This document shows, piece by piece, positions 10,113-20,582 of a stretch of DNA of 64,000 nucleotides. This stretch comes from Stenotrophomonas sp. 278. GTDB lineage: Bacteria; Pseudomonadota; Gammaproteobacteria; Xanthomonadales; Xanthomonadaceae. The stretch covers positions 1 to 64,000 of the forward strand of contig NZ_RHPP01000001.1 of NCBI RefSeq assembly GCF_003935715.1. Direction: 5' to 3'. The notes below the pieces were generated by a model. That model made no database searches. It was not told where the DNA came from and was given only the letters and a program-made list of their open reading frames with translations. The number at the start of each line of letters is the position of its first letter. Within the stretch, counting starts at the first letter, position 1. Made by a program: the position numbers and the translations under genes.

Positions 10113-13100
10113 CGGGAGCCGTCCAGCAGCACCCGCGCAATCGCCTCTTCCAGCAGATCGGCCGTGACCGGCTTGCGCAGGAAGCCGCTGAAGCCGGCTT
10201 CGCGGACCTGGTCCTCGATGCCGGGATCGGTCCGCGCGGTCACCGCCAGCAGCGGCATCCGATAGCCCTGGTTGCGCAGGTGCCCGGCCAGTTCCATGCC
10301 CCCCAGACCGGGCAGGTCCAGGTCCAGCAGGACGACATCGAAGCTCGCCGCGCTCACCTCACGAAGCGCAGCCAACGCATGCATCGCATGCTCGACGTGA
10401 TGTCCGCGCGCGCCCAGCAACCCGGTAATCACACTGGCGACGGTCTCGTCGTCCTCTACCAGTAGAATACGCAGGGGCGGCAACGGCTGCCCCTGTACCA
10501 CGCCACCCGCGCCGGCCAGCACCGCCGCCATTGCCGGTTGCAGGGGCAAGGGCAGCGTGACCGTGAATCGAGTACCGACGCCCAACTGGCTGTCCACTTC
10601 GATCTGCCCCTGCATCGCAAGCGCCAGCTCGCGGCAAATGGCCAGGCCCAGCCCGCTTCCGCCATATTGCGCCGCGGTGCGCGCACCATCGGCCTGTTCG
10701 AACCGCCGGAACAGCCGTTCCTGCTGGTCGCTGCTGATGCCCGGCCCGGTATCGGAAACCTCCAGATACAGCCCATGCTCGGGGGTCAGCGCACGCACCG
10801 TCAGTCGCACTTCACCCTGGCGGGTGAACTTGACCGCATTGCCAAGCAGATTCAGCAGTATCTGACGCAGGCGCAGGGCGTCGCCGACGCTGCAGGTTCC
10901 TTCCGGCAGCGTGTTGTCGACGACGAACCGCAGTTGTTTCTGTTCCGCCAGCGCGGTCATCAAGGTGCAGACATCGGTAATCAACGGCTGCAGCGGGAAC
11001 GGCTGCTGCTGCAGTTGCAGCCGACCGGACTCGATGCGGGCCAGGTCCAGTGCATCGTTCACCAGATGCAGCAGATGCTCGCCGGCATGCCGGATGGACT
11101 CGGTGTAACTGCGCTGTTTTGCGTCCAGCGTCGAGGACAGCAGCAGCTCGCTCATGCCCAGTACCCCGGTCATCGGCGTGCGCACCTCATGACCGAGGTT
11201 GGCCAGGAAGCGGGTCTTGGCCGCCGAGGCCTGCTCGGCCAGCTCCTGCTTGTGCAACGCGAGCTGGTAGGCATGCCGGCGCTGCAGGCGGCGGCGGTAC
11301 AGCCACGCAAACAGACTCAACAGCAGCAGCGCCATCGAGGTCAGCACCAGCAAACCGGACAAGCTGCGCCACCAGGGCGGCAGGACCCGGAAATCCAATG
11401 CCTGCACGCGGGACCAGACCAGGTCGGCCGAGCGCGCCTGCACTTCCAGCCGGTAGCGCCCGGGTGGGAGACGCGAGAACACACGCTCACCGCCTGGCCC
11501 CACTTCCACCCAATCCGGGTCATAGCCGGCCAACCGGTAGCGGTAACTGTTGGACGAGGAATCGGCGAACGACAGCAGCCGCGCCACGATGCGCAGGTCG
11601 CGATCGGCATCGGCGATCTCCAGGGGAGCCAGGTGGGTCAGGTCGAGCACACGCTCGCCACGACGCACCTCGACCCGTTCGATGACCAGCGGCGCGCGGC
11701 GCGACGCCGGGCGCACCTGGTCCGGATCGAACAGGACGACGCCTGCGGGCGTGCCGCCGACGATGTGTCCGCTGGCGGTACGGACCAGGGTGTTGGTGCG
11801 GAATTCCTGGCTGGGCAGGCCATCATGCACGCCGTACTGGCGTACGTTGGCGTGCGCGGTGTCCACCCGGATCAAGCCGCGGGCGCTCGCGGCCCACACC
11901 ACGCCCTGGGCATCCACGGCCAGCCCGGTCGCGGCCAGCTCGGGATAGCCATCGGCCGCACCCACCACCGCCAGGCGCTGCAGCTGGGTACCGCTCCACC
12001 GATACCGACTGAGCCGGCCTTCTTCGGAAACCCAGACCGAGTCGTCATCGGCCCGCGCCATGGCGTGCACGCCGCGCACCGGCCCGCCAGGCATCGGCTC
12101 GAAGCGCTCCCGTCCCGGCACCCAGTGCATCATGCCCTGGCTGGTCGCCAGCCAAAGATGGTCCTGCGGACCGCACAACAGGCTCTGTACCACCTGCCCG
12201 CTGCCCAGCCCGGCCTGACCGGGCGCAACCCGCTGGGTCACCCGGCCCTCCAGGGTGCGCTGCTGGACACCGCCGACGGCCGCTGCCCACAGGTGCTCGT
12301 CATCACAGATCACCATCGAATCCACCACGCCGGCCAGGCTGGCGTCGGTGCCGGCGTCACTCCCCCAGCGCCGCATCGAGCGGTCGCGCGGGTCGTAGCG
12401 CAGCAGCGCCCCGTTCGACCCGATCCAGACGCGCCCACGCGGATCCTCCGTCACCGACATCAGCCAGTTGATCCCGTCCACCCAGGTGCGATGCTGCTCC
12501 ACCCGCCCGGTGCCAGGGTCGAACTTGTCCAGCGCCCCGTGCGTGCCTACGGTCCAGACGCCGCCATCCGCCGACGCGGCCACACCCAGCACATATCCGT
12601 TGCGCAGCGAGGTCGGGTCGTCTTCCAGACGTGAAAGCACCGAAAACTGCCACCAGCGCGGCAGCAGATGCCACAGCCCCCCGTTGGTACTGGCCAGCCA
12701 GATGCCGCCTTCACGGTCTTCGTAGGCTCCCGCCCAGTTCGGCCGCACCTGCCCACGTGCCAGTGCGCTGTACAGCGGCACCTGCTGGAACTGACCGTCA
12801 TAGGCGCGCCCGAGACCTGAAAGTGTGTCCAGCCAGTAGCCGCCCTGCTCGTCGCGCAACAGCATCCCAAGCACCTGGTCACCCTGGCTGACCTTCCAGG
12901 GTGCCGGCTCGAAGCGGCCGTCGGGTCGGCGGACAGTGACCCCGCGATTGGTGCTGATCCACAGGCTGCCATCCAGCTCGGGGGTGAGGCCATTGATGTT
13001 GTCTTCAGGCAGGGTGCCCGGCGGGATCGTTTCAAAGTCCTTGCCTGTCCAGCGCGCGAGTCCGGATTTGGTAGCGACCCAAAGGCTGCCGTCCACGGTA

Positions 13101-13645
13101 GTCGCCAGCTGCACCACCGATGCCGATGGGAGACTGCGTGCATTGCCTGGTTCGGGCATGTAGCGGGTCAGATCGCCATTGGGTCGAAGTCGATACAGCC
13201 CCCCCAGGTAGGTGCCAAACCACACCGCCCCGTCCGGGGTGGAGGTGATTGACCAGATGGTGTTGCTGGTCATCTCGGGATGACTGCTGCGATCAAAGAA
13301 CCGCAGCTCGCGTCGATCCGGCGACATCATCGCCATCCCGGCGTTTTCGGTACCGATCCACAGCTGGTTGCGCGCGTCCACATGCACGCTCCACACGTGG
13401 TTGTCGCGCAGACCGTCCTCGGCGCGCCATATCCGGTAATTGCGCCCATCAAAGCGCGCCAGACCATCGTTGGTCGCCAGCCACAGGTAGCCGTAGCCGT
13501 CCTCGGCCATGCGGTTGACGGTGTTGGACGGCAGACCATCGAACACCGTCAGCTGCCGCGGCGTGGGCGGAACGGGCTGCGCCGTTACCCTCTCCGGCAG
13601 AAGCATCACCAGGGCCAGCAGGAGCAGCCAACGCAAGCGCACCAC
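10109..13645 (-). CDS. hybrid sensor histidine kinase with two-component regulator propeller (complete)
   Basis: About 1178 residues. Order: signal peptide or anchor (RLRWLLLLALVMLLP), then about 700 residues of propeller repeats with blade motifs such as YLWLATNDGLARFDG and VWFGTYLGGLYRL, a Y_Y_Y domain ending RLPPGRYRLEVQAR, one membrane helix, HisKA, HATPase and a receiver. Catalytic parts are intact: phospho-accepting His about 819 in [14 protein letters not shown]-box [24 protein letters not shown], acidic pocket VEDD, phospho-Asp about 1108 in LLDLDLPG, and Lys in FLRKP. It probably senses a periplasmic ligand. The GTG at 13645 has AGGAG eight bases before it; the frame is open to 13732. 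It is the last of four related genes, and the TAG stop belongs to a GTAG palindrome. Confidence 0.92.
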   Translation of the reverse strand: MVRLRWLLLLALVMLLPERVTAQPVPPTPRQLTVFDGLPSNTVNRMAEDGYGYLWLATNDGLARFDGRNYRIWRAEDGLRDNHVWSVHVDARNQLWIGTENAGMAMMSPDRRELRFFDRSSHPEMTSNTIWSITSTPDGAVWFGTYLGGLYRLRPNGDLTRYMPEPGNARSLPSASVVQLATTVDGSLWVATKSGLARWTGKDFETIPPGTLPEDNINGLTPELDGSLWISTNRGVTVRRPDGRFEPAPWKVSQGDQVLGMLLRDEQGGYWLDTLSGLGRAYDGQFQQVPLYSALARGQVRPNWAGAYEDREGGIWLASTNGGLWHLLPRWWQFSVLSRLEDDPTSLRNGYVLGVAASADGGVWTVGTHGALDKFDPGTGRVEQHRTWVDGINWLMSVTEDPRGRVWIGSNGALLRYDPRDRSMRRWGSDAGTDASLAGVVDSMVICDDEHLWAAAVGGVQQRTLEGRVTQRVAPGQAGLGSGQVVQSLLCGPQDHLWLATSQGMMHWVPGRERFEPMPGGPVRGVHAMARADDDSVWVSEEGRLSRYRWSGTQLQRLAVVGAADGYPELAATGLAVDAQGVVWAASARGLIRVDTAHANVRQYGVHDGLPSQEFRTNTLVRTASGHIVGGTPAGVVLFDPDQVRPASRRAPLVIERVEVRRGERVLDLTHLAPLEIADADRDLRIVARLLSFADSSSNSYRYRLAGYDPDWVEVGPGGERVFSRLPPGRYRLEVQARSADLVWSRVQALDFRVLPPWWRSLSGLLVLTSMALLLLSLFAWLYRRRLQRRHAYQLALHKQELAEQASAAKTRFLANLGHEVRTPMTGVLGMSELLLSSTLDAKQRSYTESIRHAGEHLLHLVNDALDLARIESGRLQLQQQPFPLQPLITDVCTLMTALAEQKQLRFVVDNTLPEGTCSVGDALRLRQILLNLLGNAVKFTRQGEVRLTVRALTPEHGLYLEVSDTGPGISSDQQERLFRRFEQADGARTAAQYGGSGLGLAICRELALAMQGQIEVDSQLGVGTRFTVTLPLPLQPAMAAVLAGAGGVVQGQPLPPLRILLVEDDETVASVITGLLGARGHHVEHAMHALAALREVSAASFDVVLLDLDLPGLGGMELAGHLRNQGYRMPLLAVTARTDPGIEDQVREAGFSGFLRKPVTADLLEEAIARVLLDGSR

Positions 13646-13750
13646 CAATGGATCTCCTGAGGCGAATCGGACATGCCAGCCCGATACGGCCGACATTGGG
13701 GCAAACCTGTCGCAGCCCGCCCACTCGGGCATGGTAAACGGTTCCTCCCG

Positions 13751-16700
13751 CTACGACGAACCCTCCTCGCCCACTGCCTGCTGCAGTGCCTGCTGCAGCC
13801 CGGCAGGGTCGATCGGCAGCGGCAGCACTGCATTGCCGCCGGCCGCATGGGTGGCCGACAGCAACGCCGCCGGATCGCCGACAGGCCCGGCAGTGAGAAG
13901 GACTGCGACCCGCGCGTTGCGTGCCCGGATCATCTCCAGCACGGCCAGGCCGCCCAGGCCCGGCAGTTCGAGGGCCAGCAGGACCGCATCGAAGGGTGCC
14001 GATTCCAGTTCCGCCATCGCCGCCAGTGCGTGGGCAACGTGCACGGCCCCGTGGCCCTGCGCCTGCAGCAGCTGGCACAGGATCAATGCCTGTTCCGCAT
14101 CAGCTTCCACCACCAGCACGCGCAAACCGTTTGCCACGCGCGCCCTTCCCAGTTCCTGCAATCCCAGTCGCATGAGCACCGTCCAGCGCCCGCCGTCGGT
14201 GGCATGCAGTCGTAACGTGCCGCCCAGGGTACGCACAAGACCCTGTGTCGCATCCAGCGCTTCGTTGAGTACGCTTCGGGACGGCGAAGGAATAGCCCGT
14301 GGCCGCGCCGCCTGCGCGGGATCAGCGCGCCGTGCCGGACGCGCCGACGTGGTGGCCAGCTCCATCAACACGCTCTCCCGCCCGGGTTGCCACCAGACCT
14401 GCAGCACCAGCCCGGCACATCCGGTGCGGGTGACGAGAATGTGGGTGACCTCGTCCAGCAGCTGCAGCAGTCGTTCGGGATCACCGCAGGTCTGCGCCTG
14501 CGGAGCCAGGTGGACACAGAGCCCCACCCCGCTGCCCTGCGGGCACAGTGTGAGCACGCTGCGGGCCTGCCATTGGCGGCACAGATCTGCGATGCGTATG
14601 CCCCGTGCCTGCAATGGCATCTGTCCCGCATCGATGCGTGCCTCGTCCAGCGCATGGTCGAGCACGTGCAGCAGGGTCTGCCCGCCCTGGCGGATCCGTT
14701 CCAGCTGCTGTCGCTGGGCCGGTGCCAACGGCGACGCAAGCAGCAGCTCACTCAACCCCAACACGCCGGTCAGGGGTGTCCGGATCTCATGCCCCAACGT
14801 GGCCAGGTAGCGCTCCTTGGCCCGCGCGGACTGCTCGGCCAGCAGCCGGCGCTGCATCGACTGCTGCCGCCCCCTGGACCGCTGCACCTGGCGCAGCGTG
14901 ACCCACGCCGCCCCCACCAGCAGCAATGTCGCCAGACCGAGGCGCAGACCCACCCACAGCGGGTGATCCCAGCCACCTCGCTGGACCACCAGTTGCATCC
15001 ACTCGCTGCCCGACCAGTGGCCGTCCGGCTGCCGGGCCTGGAACTCCAACCGGTAATGGCCGGCCGGCAATTTCGGGAATCCGCGCGTGCCGCGACGGCC
15101 CACCCGGATCCAGTCGCGATCAAACCCGTGCAGGCGGAAGCGATACTGCTGGGTTTCCACAGCCGGCCCCAGCCGGCGAACGGTGACCTGGAGATCGCGA
15201 TCAGTTGTGTCCATGCGAAGCACGGAACGCAACGGCAACACCTGCAGTCCGTCGTCACGGCGTACCTGCACCCGCTCCACCACGGGAGCAGGGTCTGGCA
15301 TCCCGCCATCCAGACCCAGGGGATCAAAGCGGACGCCGCGTCCCTCTTTGTCCAGCGCGAGCATGTGCATCCCCTGCGCCAGCAGATGCGACGAAAGCAA
15401 CGCCGCGGGAACCCCGTCAGCACGGGTATACACCCGCACCTGGCCTTCGCGCGGCAGGACCTGGAGCAGACCGCGTGCGCTGGTGGCCCACAACACACCG
15501 TGGGCGTCCTCGGCCAAGGCATGGAAACGCAGTGGCGGCACGCCGTGCCGCTCGTCGATGCGGACCGTGTGCTGCAGGCCCTCGTCACTGATGCGATAGC
15601 GCCGCAGCACGCCAGGACCGGCGACCCATAGCGCACCGTCAGCGGTAACGTGCAGCGCGTTGGTTTCCTCGTCGCTGCCCGAGGGGGACGCGAATCGCCC
15701 ATCTTTCCATCGCCGCACACCCTGTGCGCCTCCCCACCACAAACCACCGCTCGCATCACAATGCAACGCCTGCGGACCTTCCGGGCGCGGATGGGCCGCG
15801 TCCCATCGCCACCGACGGGAACGCGGCGGCGCGTCGCGGTGACGCTCCACCGCCTGCCCGTCGACCCGCCAGCGGGTGCCATCGGCGCATCGCAGTGCAT
15901 GCGACTGCTCGCCTTCCAGCCGTATGCCCGTGAGCGAAGTGACAGGAGCCTGCGGAAGCGATACCGGACGAAAGTGCTGCCAGTGCGGAGGCAGCCGCCA
16001 TACGCCCAGATGCCGACCCAGCAACCAGAGACCCCCATGACGATCCTCGAATACAGTGCGGAACTGCGGGGCAAGCGGAGCGGTGAGCGAAGCCAGTGAG
16101 ATATGCGGGGATGCCCCTCCGTGCCGCCAGACCATCGCGCCGCGCGCCAGCCAGGCTCCCCCCTGGCGGGCGGCTCCCAGCGCGCGCGACTCGGTCGCCA
16201 GATCCATCGGCTCCAATGCCGCGCTTCCACTGCCGCGCCATGGTCCTGCTGCCCCGCTGACCCACAGCTGCCTTGCCTCATCGACCAGCAGCGCGGCGAC
16301 GGGAGCATTCGCCAGGAGCGAGGGTGATGGCCGGGAGAAGTGTCCGTCGTGCCAACGGGCCAGGCCACCTGGGGTGCCGACCCACAGACTGCCATCGGCA
16401 GTAAAGGCCAGGTGCTCAACGACCCGGTCTGGAAGACCGTCGCCACGCACAGTAGGAAGGAACTGGCGCAGGCGGTGGTCCGGGCCCAGACGGAACAATC
16501 CCGCGCCGCGCGTGCCGAACCATACCTCGCCCGCCAGCCCCGGGAGTATCACCAGCACCGCTGCATGTCCCATTGCCGGAAAGCGCTGTGCGTCGAAAGT
16601 GTCCCACTGCTGGCGGTCGGCGGACACCCTGACCAGCTGTCCCTGTCCGGTTCCCAGCCAGAGCTGGTCATGGACGTCGCGTGCCATCGCCAGGATCTGA

Positions 16701-16942
16701 TTGTCGGGCAACCCCTGCTCGCGCCTCCAGGTTCGAAAACGGCGTCCATCGAAACGGGCCACACCGTCATCGGTGGCAAACCACAGGTACCCGTGACGAT
16801 CCTCAAGCAGGGCGTGAACCAGATTGGACGGAAGGCCATCGACGGTCGTGAAGCGCTTGGCACTGTCCGGCACTGCCTGTGCAGCCCACGATTGCAGCAG
16901 CCCCAGCAGCAGGCAGACCCAAGGCACCCGAAGACGATCCAT
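13751..16942 (-). CDS. propeller hybrid sensor kinase with degenerate ATPase and receiver (pseudokinase)
   Basis: 1063 residues with the same plan as its neighbours: signal peptide, propeller blades, Y_Y_Y domain, one membrane helix, HisKA, remnants of HATPase, receiver. The dimerisation helix keeps His about 718 (GHEIRTPLTGVLG). The ATP-binding domain has lost its motifs: where the N-box should be stands LLQLLDEVTHIL, and no DTGPG or GxGLGL is present. The receiver has Ala about 990 (LLALELPG, codon GCC at 13973-13975) where the phospho-Asp belongs, VEAD in the acidic pocket, and LPLP in place of the Lys motif. GGAGGTGCTG precedes the ATG, which overlaps the upstream stop by one base (TGATG), so the two are translationally coupled. 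It cannot autophosphorylate by itself if the reading is right. Confidence 0.92.
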   Translation of the reverse strand: MDRLRVPWVCLLLGLLQSWAAQAVPDSAKRFTTVDGLPSNLVHALLEDRHGYLWFATDDGVARFDGRRFRTWRREQGLPDNQILAMARDVHDQLWLGTGQGQLVRVSADRQQWDTFDAQRFPAMGHAAVLVILPGLAGEVWFGTRGAGLFRLGPDHRLRQFLPTVRGDGLPDRVVEHLAFTADGSLWVGTPGGLARWHDGHFSRPSPSLLANAPVAALLVDEARQLWVSGAAGPWRGSGSAALEPMDLATESRALGAARQGGAWLARGAMVWRHGGASPHISLASLTAPLAPQFRTVFEDRHGGLWLLGRHLGVWRLPPHWQHFRPVSLPQAPVTSLTGIRLEGEQSHALRCADGTRWRVDGQAVERHRDAPPRSRRWRWDAAHPRPEGPQALHCDASGGLWWGGAQGVRRWKDGRFASPSGSDEETNALHVTADGALWVAGPGVLRRYRISDEGLQHTVRIDERHGVPPLRFHALAEDAHGVLWATSARGLLQVLPREGQVRVYTRADGVPAALLSSHLLAQGMHMLALDKEGRGVRFDPLGLDGGMPDPAPVVERVQVRRDDGLQVLPLRSVLRMDTTDRDLQVTVRRLGPAVETQQYRFRLHGFDRDWIRVGRRGTRGFPKLPAGHYRLEFQARQPDGHWSGSEWMQLVVQRGGWDHPLWVGLRLGLATLLLVGAAWVTLRQVQRSRGRQQSMQRRLLAEQSARAKERYLATLGHEIRTPLTGVLGLSELLLASPLAPAQRQQLERIRQGGQTLLHVLDHALDEARIDAGQMPLQARGIRIADLCRQWQARSVLTLCPQGSGVGLCVHLAPQAQTCGDPERLLQLLDEVTHILVTRTGCAGLVLQVWWQPGRESVLMELATTSARPARRADPAQAARPRAIPSPSRSVLNEALDATQGLVRTLGGTLRLHATDGGRWTVLMRLGLQELGRARVANGLRVLVVEADAEQALILCQLLQAQGHGAVHVAHALAAMAELESAPFDAVLLALELPGLGGLAVLEMIRARNARVAVLLTAGPVGDPAALLSATHAAGGNAVLPLPIDPAGLQQALQQAVGEEGSS

Positions 16943-19900
16943 CAGCACCTCCGGCAACGGGCCACCGCCATCTGCAACCGCTGGGCAGTGAGCGGCAGGC
17001 GCAGAAAAACGTCGAATCCGGCAGCCAGGGCCTCGCGTTCGGCACAGGCATCGGCGCGCGGACTCAGTGCCAGCCGGGCCACGCCAGGCCATGCCAGGGG
17101 CAGCCGCGCACTGACGCGTTCGCCTCCGGCGAGCATGTCCGGATCAGCGGCAATCAGGTCCCAGGGGCCGGGATCGACCTGGGTCAGCCAGTGGCTGGCG
17201 TCGTCCACACCAAGCACCTGGTGACCGCTGGCCCGCAGCAGGGCACACACCACGTCCGACAATGCGGTGGAGGGCAGCAGCACCATCACCCGCAGGCAGC
17301 GTCTTTCGTCGAGCAGAACGGGCAGTTCCGGCACGGTGCCGCTGCGTGGTGCCCTCCTCCAAGGCAGGGTCACGGTCATGCGCGTGCCCCGGCCGAGCTG
17401 GCTGTCCACCTGGAGATCCCCGCCCATGGCGTGCACCAGGTCGCGACTGATCGCCAGCCCGAGCCCACTGCCGCCATGACGGGCCAGCGTTCTGGCACCG
17501 TCTGCCTGCACGAAGCGCTGGAACAGACGCCTCACCTGCTCGGCGGACATGCCCGGCCCCGTGTCGGCAACGCAGATCGCCAGGCCGTGTCCATCATCGC
17601 CACTGCGCACGGTGACCGCGACCTGCCCCCGCGTGGTGAACTTCAACGCATTTCCCAGAAGATTGAGCAGAACCTGGCGCAGCCGCTGCACGTCACCGAG
17701 GTGATGCTGCCCGGCGTCCAGTGCACAGTGCCAATGAAGGGAGATGGCTTTGCTCTGCGCTACCGGTGACAACAAGGCGTGCAGTTCGTCCAGCAGGGTG
17801 GACACCGCGACAGGCGCATGGACCAGATGCAACCGGCTGCCCTCGATGCTGGCGAGGTCGAGTGCGTCATCGGTGAGCTGCAGGAGATGATGCCCGGCCT
17901 GATACAGACTACCGACCTGGGTATGCTGGGTGGGCGAAAGCGGGGAATGCAGAAGCAGCTCGCTCCATCCAAGCACCGGAGTCATCGGCATGCGGATCTG
18001 GCGCCCCAATCGCGCCAGGAAACGCGAACGGTCCAGCGAATCGAGCTCTGCCAGATCACGGTGTTGACGGGACTGCCGACGTCTTTCGCGTCGCCGCTGC
18101 AGCGCATGCAGCAGCCGCCCTGCGAGCATCACGCCCGCGCATACGAGCAGACCCAGCAGGGTGCGCCCCATGGCCGTCTGCCACCAGCGTGGCTCCACCC
18201 GAAGCCGCAGCTCGCGCACGGCCGACCACGGGCCGCCGGCATGACGTGCCTGGATCAGCAGCACGTGTTCGCCCGCCGGCAGGCGGGCGAAGATCCGCTG
18301 CGCAACCGGCCCGGTGTCCACCCAACCCGCATCCTGACCCAGCAGCCGGAAGCGATGCCGGATGCGATCGGGATCGCCTCGTCCGAGCAGGCTCACCGAC
18401 ACACGCACGTTGCGGTCAACCGTGCTCAGGGAGACGGTGTCGCGGCCCAGTGGAAGGGCCAGCATCCGACCACCGCGATGCCGGGTCATGGCATCCACGA
18501 CCAGCACGGGTACAGGCGAAGGCATCGGCACGGTCGACGGGTCAAAGGCCAGCACTCCGCCCTCGCGCACCGCTCCGAGCAGGGCTCCCGATCCCAGTCG
18601 CAACAGCTGGCGCGGCAGAATTTCCTGCGCTGGCAGCCCCTGCGGCACTCCCAGCACACGAATCTCGCCGCTGCCAGGATCCACGCGCACCAATCCCCGG
18701 GTCGCCCCCGCCCAGACCACGCCATTGGCATCCAGTGCCAGGGCCGCGGCGCGCAGCAGCGGAAAGCCCTGGTCCGCCGAAATACGCCGTAGCCGCTGCG
18801 TACCATCTCCGGTGGCACCATACTGTTCAAGTGCTGCATCTCGGGATACCCAGACCGTGCCATCGTCGGCCTCAGCCAGTGCCGCTGCCATGCCGCCACC
18901 TGCGGCACCGACACGCAGGAACCGGCCCTGCACAACGCTCCAGCGCAGGGGACCCTGCGGATCGGTCACCCATACCTCACCCCTGTCGGTGCAGAGCACC
19001 TGGCGTTCACTTCCGTCGCCGCTCAAGCCCAACTGCGTGGCCGTTGCGGCACGCAGCTCAGCCTTGTCTTCGGACCATCGGTATACGGTGTCGCCGGCCG
19101 CCAGCCAGACGTTTCCCTGCGCGCAGGCCTGCACACTGGAAACCGCGACGTTCGACGTGGCCCGCAGCGCCCAGCGTCGTGTCACCCCTGAGGCACGATC
19201 GTAGCGAAGCAGCTGGCCCGGCAGCGCTACCCACACACGCCCCAGCGCGTCTTCATCCAGGGCGACGGACATCGGCTGCACACCGGCCGCAATCAGTGCC
19301 ACCGGGTGGGATGTACGGCCGCTGCGCAGATCCAGCCGCTGCAGAAGGCCGTCAGCTCCGGCAACCCACGCATGGTGCTGCCCCGACGCGGCCAGCGCGC
19401 GCACGGGTTGAATTCCACGATTGGGCGGGGTCACACCGATGGCCGGCATCAGGGTGAACTGCTGCCAGTTCGACGGCAGCCACCACAGACCGCGATGTTC
19501 GCTGACCCACCACAGGTCGCCATTGCGCGCCTGCAGCAGCTGCCGGATCTGCAGCGGCGCGTGTCCTTCAACGCTGTGCGGCCACATCCCGACCGGATAG
19601 GTCGTGCCTCCCAGCCGCCACTGCAGCTCCGCGCCTGCCTGTTGCCAGACCACGCCCTGCTTGTCGCGCAACAGCGTACGCACCGCCTGCGGCCCGGCCA
19701 CCCTCTGGCCACCACGATCCAATACCCAGCTTTGTTTGCCCAGGGTGATCTCGACGCCGCCGGCAGGGTCCGGCCACACGTGCAGCAGCGGCCCGGTCGC
19801 TGACGCGGGCAATGCCCGCTCGCTGAAGTCAGTGCCCTGTCCACGCCACAGCCGGTTTGCGCTGATGACCCACACCACATTGTCGCGATCAACCACCACC

Positions 19901-20436
19901 TGCCGCACCGTCTGGTCATCCAGCATCACGCGCTTCCAGGATGCATGCGTGGACGCTCGCAGATACAGGCGTTCGTCGTCGCCAATGACCCAGACACGAC
20001 CGTCATGGCCGCTGGTGACCTGACGGATGCGACCGCGGCGTATTGCCGTCGGGGCCGCTGCGTCCGCACGTTCGAACGTGGTGCGGTCGACGCCCAGCAC
20101 GACCACGCCCTGGTTGGCCGTCGCCAGCCAGACGCGATCGCCAGCATCAATGTGCAGGTCGATCAGGTCCGCGTCGGGCAATCCCTCCGCGCGATGCAGC
20201 GTCCGGAAGCGTTGCCCGTCATAGCGCAGGAGTCCGTCGCTGCTGGCCAGCCAGAGATAACCGGTGGCATCTTCGGCCACTGCGCGGATGTCAGGCGTCG
20301 GCAAGCCGTCAGCGGCCCCCAGTGGCCGCGGCCAGGGCAGAGGCATCACCATCGCGGACCCGGGATCGGACCACGCCATCAGCAGCCCCCAGATCAGGCA
20401 GGTCATCAGCCCACGCAGGGCATCTTGCACGCGCAT
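16942..20436 (-). CDS. propeller hybrid sensor kinase lacking the phospho-accepting histidine
   Basis: About 1164 residues: signal peptide, propeller blades (YLWLASSDGLLRYDG and others), Y_Y_Y, membrane helix, HisKA, HATPase, receiver. The H-box reads LGRQIRMPMTPVLG, so Arg (about 812, codon at 18001-18003) replaces the His and Gln the following Glu. The ATPase is intact ([34 protein letters not shown]). The receiver keeps an Asp (about 1098, IAADPDM) but has lost the acidic pocket (VLLPST) and the Lys (FLRLP). The ATG at 20436 has GAGG only three bases away; GTG at 20430 is an alternative start. Its stop overlaps the next gene's ATG. It could bind ATP and phosphorylate only a partner. Confidence 0.92.
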   Translation of the reverse strand: MRVQDALRGLMTCLIWGLLMAWSDPGSAMVMPLPWPRPLGAADGLPTPDIRAVAEDATGYLWLASSDGLLRYDGQRFRTLHRAEGLPDADLIDLHIDAGDRVWLATANQGVVVLGVDRTTFERADAAAPTAIRRGRIRQVTSGHDGRVWVIGDDERLYLRASTHASWKRVMLDDQTVRQVVVDRDNVVWVISANRLWRGQGTDFSERALPASATGPLLHVWPDPAGGVEITLGKQSWVLDRGGQRVAGPQAVRTLLRDKQGVVWQQAGAELQWRLGGTTYPVGMWPHSVEGHAPLQIRQLLQARNGDLWWVSEHRGLWWLPSNWQQFTLMPAIGVTPPNRGIQPVRALAASGQHHAWVAGADGLLQRLDLRSGRTSHPVALIAAGVQPMSVALDEDALGRVWVALPGQLLRYDRASGVTRRWALRATSNVAVSSVQACAQGNVWLAAGDTVYRWSEDKAELRAATATQLGLSGDGSERQVLCTDRGEVWVTDPQGPLRWSVVQGRFLRVGAAGGGMAAALAEADDGTVWVSRDAALEQYGATGDGTQRLRRISADQGFPLLRAAALALDANGVVWAGATRGLVRVDPGSGEIRVLGVPQGLPAQEILPRQLLRLGSGALLGAVREGGVLAFDPSTVPMPSPVPVLVVDAMTRHRGGRMLALPLGRDTVSLSTVDRNVRVSVSLLGRGDPDRIRHRFRLLGQDAGWVDTGPVAQRIFARLPAGEHVLLIQARHAGGPWSAVRELRLRVEPRWWQTAMGRTLLGLLVCAGVMLAGRLLHALQRRRERRRQSRQHRDLAELDSLDRSRFLARLGRQIRMPMTPVLGWSELLLHSPLSPTQHTQVGSLYQAGHHLLQLTDDALDLASIEGSRLHLVHAPVAVSTLLDELHALLSPVAQSKAISLHWHCALDAGQHHLGDVQRLRQVLLNLLGNALKFTTRGQVAVTVRSGDDGHGLAICVADTGPGMSAEQVRRLFQRFVQADGARTLARHGGSGLGLAISRDLVHAMGGDLQVDSQLGRGTRMTVTLPWRRAPRSGTVPELPVLLDERRCLRVMVLLPSTALSDVVCALLRASGHQVLGVDDASHWLTQVDPGPWDLIAADPDMLAGGERVSARLPLAWPGVARLALSPRADACAEREALAAGFDVFLRLPLTAQRLQMAVARCRRC

Positions 20437-20582
20437 CAACCTCTACCGCAGCAACGTTGGTTCAATGCGGCAAACGATATCGATCTGCGCGGCGCGCTGC
20501 CGCGCCATTTGCGTCACGCTGTCTCGCGATGGCAGACGGCGATGCCGACGAACAGCAATTGCTCCGCGTTACTGGCGGCCCC

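Noticed and set aside
10538-12634. 698-codon open frame opposite the sensor kinase at 10109-13645
   Set aside because: Gln/His/Arg-rich antisense shadow; the kinase on the other strand has every expected motif.
13751-20436. The two degenerate kinases as pseudogenes
   Set aside because: Both frames are fully open over more than 1000 codons with good starts, coupled by TGATG, and the losses are confined to catalytic motifs; decay would also bring frameshifts and stops.
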